Shown here piece after piece: positions 6,823-8,507 of a DNA stretch of 8,507 bases; the stretch's first letter is position 1, and each line of letters starts with the position of its first letter. Origin of the DNA: Pseudomonadota bacterium (GTDB lineage Bacteria > Pseudomonadota > Alphaproteobacteria > Rhizobiales > Tepidamorphaceae); contig JAEWYT010000019.1 in NCBI GenBank assembly GCA_023458595.1, forward strand, positions 1-8,507. The letters are read 5' to 3'. The translations under genes and the position numbers were made by a program. Under the pieces are notes generated by a model. The model did no database searches. It was not told the origin of the DNA and was given only the letters and a program-made list of their open reading frames with translations.

Positions 6823-7004
6823 TTCTGCCCTGTCCCTAATTCGGTGCGTCGAAACATCTGGAGCATTTCCGCGCAGAAATCCACCGCCCGGGCCGGGGTA
6901 CCGGCGGCGGCACCCCGCGGCGATCGGGTTATCCACGGTCCGGCACGCATCCCCATCGCACCGCAAGGCCCGATAAGCCGATATATTTCAACTGCTTCGC
7001 CAAA

Positions 7005-7022
7005 CCGTCACCGAACCGTGAC
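7005..7022 (+). promoter_or_regulatory. 7-4-7 repeat, candidate degenerate PhoB box
   Basis: CCGTCAC (7005-7011) and CCGTGAC (7016-7022) are near-identical direct repeats with a 4-bp spacer, an 11-bp period. The PhoB box is two CTGTCAT units with the same 7-4-7 layout; the units here match it at five and four of seven positions. A third, weaker unit, CGGCAAT (7027-7033), keeps the 11-bp phase. The gene 150 bp downstream encodes a phosphodiesterase, a class often under phosphate control. The same bases also form a perfect dyad, CGTCAC-N6-GTGACG (7006-7023), so a dimeric regulator of another family fits too. No clear -10 follows at the expected distance. Confidence 0.3.
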
Positions 7023-7094
7023 GCGACGGCAATGCAACCATCATCGCTCTCTCATCCAAGGACGATAGGCGTCCCCGTCCGGCGTCCGCCGGGC

Positions 7095-7128
7095 CGGTCC
7101 GAATCGTCGCCTCTCGCGCAGCGGACCG
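7095..7128 (+). other. Stem-loop in the leader of the phosphodiesterase gene
   Basis: CGGTCCG (7095-7101) and CGGACCG (7122-7128) are perfect 7-bp complements with a 20-base loop, ending 46 bp before the ATG at 7175. It could shape the 5' leader or be a protein-binding dyad. In DNA this GC-rich a chance origin is quite possible. Confidence 0.25.
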
Positions 7129-7174
7129 TTCGCCAATCGACTTTGTGGACACCACGCAGACAGGGGACGAGAGA

Positions 7175-8482
7175 ATGACGAGACTATTGAGGCTGATGAC
7201 CATCGCTGCCGCGCTTGTCGGCGCCATGGCGGTCGCGACCACCGCCGACGCCGGGGGATACGGGAAGCGGTACCACCACGGGCCGCGGCACGGCAACCAC
7301 GACGAGCTCAACGTCCAGGTCGGACCGCGGCCTTACTACCTCGTCGACAAGATGACCGACGGGCGGCTCAAGTCACGGCTGCAGCAATGCGAGAACCGCA
7401 AGCTCACTCCTCGCAAGTTCTCGATCGGTCACCGCGGTTCGGCGCTGCAGTTCCCCGAGCACACCGAAGAAGGCTACCGGGCCGCGGCGCGCATGGGTGC
7501 GGGCATCGTCGAGTGCGACGTGACCTTCACCAAGGATGCCGAGCTCGTCTGCCGCCACTCGCAGTGCGACCTGCACCAGACGACCAACATCCTGGAGACG
7601 CCGCTCGCCTCGACCTGCGAGGTCGGCTTCCAGCCGGCGCAGTACGACGCCGACGGCAAGAAGATCAAATCCGCCACGGCGAAGTGCTGCACCAGCGGCC
7701 TGACGCTGGCGGAGTTCAAGTCGCTCAAGGGCAAGATGGACGGCCGCAACACCGACGCCACCACCGTCCAGGACTACATGGCCGGCACGGCGAACTGGCG
7801 CACCGACCTCTACTCCACCGGCGGCACGCTTCTCTCCCACAAGGAAAGCATCAGGCTGTTCAAGGAACTCGGCGTCGACATGACGCCCGAGCTCAAGGGC
7901 GTCGACAGCGCCGTCGGCTTCGGCGACTCCGGCCTGACCCAGGAGACCTTCGCCTCCAAGATGATCCAGGAGTACATCGACGCGCACGTCTCGCCGAAGC
8001 GGGTGTGGGCGCAGTCGTTCGACTACAACGACGTGAAGTTCTGGATCGACAACTTCCCGGCCTTCGGCAAGCAGGCGGTCTTCCTCGACAGCCCCGCCGA
8101 CGCCCAGTCGGGTCACACGCCGCCGTCGGTCGCCGACTTCAAGGCGCTGCGCAACCAGGGCCTGCGCGTCATCGCCGTGTCGATGGAGGACTACGTGACG
8201 CTCGACGCCAACAACAAGATCGTGCCGTCGGACTACGGCAAGAACGCCAAGGCCGCCGGCCTGAAGCTGATCTCGTGGACCACCGAGCGGTCGGGCCGCA
8301 TCGTGGAAGAGGTCATCCCGAGCGGCGGCGGCTACTACGCGACCACCATCGGCGGGCTGCACAACGACGGCGACATCATGAGGACGATCGACGTGCTGGC
8401 GCGCGACGTCGGCATCATCGGCCTGTTCTCGGACTGGCCGGGCACCACCACCTACTACGCCAACTGCATGGGCAAGAAGTAG
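7175..8482 (+). CDS. Secreted glycerophosphodiester phosphodiesterase, cysteine-rich variant
   Basis: Protein of 435 residues. Residues 1-26 are a Sec signal peptide (MTRLLRLM, then AAALVGAMAVATT, cut after ADA). A His/Gly-rich stretch (GGYGKRYHHGPRHGNH, 27-42) follows. The GDPD TIM-barrel starts at about 83: SIGHRG (H86, R87), ECDV with metal ligands E113 and D115, and CRH with H128, the expected acid/base and metal-binding set. PELKG (E239), AQSFDYND and the closing LFSDWP (418-422) complete the fold. It should cleave glycerophosphodiesters to glycerol 3-phosphate and an alcohol outside the cytoplasm. About 110 residues separate H128 from E239, longer than in compact GlpQ/UgpQ enzymes, and the mature chain has eight cysteines (72, 114, 126, 131, 148, 171, 172, 431), suggesting disulfides. 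The start at 7175 has AGGGGA (7162-7167) 7 bases ahead; a GTG at 7145 would put a polar stretch before the signal. It is monocistronic as far as the window shows. Confidence 0.92.
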   Translation: MTRLLRLMTIAAALVGAMAVATTADAGGYGKRYHHGPRHGNHDELNVQVGPRPYYLVDKMTDGRLKSRLQQCENRKLTPRKFSIGHRGSALQFPEHTEEGYRAAARMGAGIVECDVTFTKDAELVCRHSQCDLHQTTNILETPLASTCEVGFQPAQYDADGKKIKSATAKCCTSGLTLAEFKSLKGKMDGRNTDATTVQDYMAGTANWRTDLYSTGGTLLSHKESIRLFKELGVDMTPELKGVDSAVGFGDSGLTQETFASKMIQEYIDAHVSPKRVWAQSFDYNDVKFWIDNFPAFGKQAVFLDSPADAQSGHTPPSVADFKALRNQGLRVIAVSMEDYVTLDANNKIVPSDYGKNAKAAGLKLISWTTERSGRIVEEVIPSGGGYYATTIGGLHNDGDIMRTIDVLARDVGIIGLFSDWPGTTTYYANCMGKK

Positions 8483-8507
8483 CAAAGACGACCGGCGCCC
8501 GAGCGCT

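Larger units (their letters stand above)
6823..7174. other. Gene-free divergent region between rpiA and the phosphodiesterase gene
   Basis: This 352-bp stretch must hold promoters for both flanking genes. No frame in it looks coding; the 48 codons in frame with rpiA upstream of 6822 are arginine- and glycine-rich noise. Its one AT-rich patch is GATATATTTCAA (6980-6991). On the + strand it offers TATATT (6982-6987) as a -10, without a good -35. On the minus strand it offers TTGAAA (6991-6986) as a -35, without a good -10. It also contains a repeat pair at 7005-7022, a stem at 7095-7128, and a weaker dyad CGGGGT/ACCCCG (6894-6899 and 6912-6917) in the rpiA leader. I recognise no known riboswitch. 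Confidence 0.5.

Noticed and set aside
6823..6966. N-terminal extension of RpiA to the ATG at 6966
   Set aside because: The 48 residues do not resemble RpiA or a targeting signal; the ATG at 6822 has a good ribosome site and matches the family start.
6196..7068. 290-residue + strand open frame across rpiA and the divergent gap
   Set aside because: Antisense to rpiA; the part within the gap has no coding signature.
7373..8485. 370-residue minus strand open frame
   Set aside because: Antisense to the phosphodiesterase gene, which has a signal peptide, a ribosome site and catalytic motifs.
1..8507. CRISPR, tRNA, rRNA, insertion sequence, prophage or defence system
   Set aside because: No regularly spaced repeats, no RNA gene signatures, no transposase or defence domains were seen on either strand.

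Overview
The window reads as chromosomal DNA from a high-GC alphaproteobacterium. Three things point that way: strong G/C preference at third codon positions, a ribose-5-phosphate isomerase gene directly upstream of a glutathione reductase gene (a pairing familiar from Hyphomicrobiales/Rhizobiales), and intergenic palindromes of the CCCCGGATCAAGTCCGGGG and TTCCCGC-TTTC-GCGGGAA kinds that are common in that class. I saw no phage genes, transposases, CRISPR arrays, tRNA or rRNA. Base composition looks even from end to end, so there is no sign of a recent island.

Layout. The left edge (2-118, +) looks like the last codons of a gene cut by the window, closed by an 11-bp hairpin (119-147) that also lies downstream of the converging next gene. 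On the minus strand, an AraC-family regulator with an arabinose-binding-like N-terminal domain (3082 to 2069) is followed 278 bp later by a secreted DUF1254/DUF1214 protein (1790 to 168). The gap between them holds a perfect inverted repeat that could be the regulator's operator. Diverging from the regulator is a 12-TM-type MFS transporter (3287 to 4531, +). The transporter converges on the rpiA-gor operon, and the 178-bp convergent gap is filled by three palindromic repeat units.

On the minus strand rpiA (6822 to 6121) and gor (6098 to 4710) form a tight operon with a 22-bp gap. A 352-bp gene-free region separates rpiA from a divergent gene for a secreted, cysteine-rich glycerophosphodiester phosphodiesterase (7175 to 8482, +). 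That gap holds an 18-bp direct/inverted repeat in a 7-4-7 arrangement resembling a degenerate PhoB box.

How the genes may work together. rpiA serves the non-oxidative pentose phosphate pathway, and gor spends NADPH, which the oxidative branch of that pathway makes, to keep glutathione reduced. The regulator, the DUF1254 protein and possibly the MFS transporter could form one locally controlled unit with an unknown inducer. The phosphodiesterase would scavenge glycerol 3-phosphate from phospholipid head groups outside the cytoplasm. I see no convincing new multi-gene system. The best leads are the regulator/DUF1254/MFS cluster with its candidate operator, the cysteine-rich phosphodiesterase and its upstream repeat, and the paired inverted repeats between MFS and gor.
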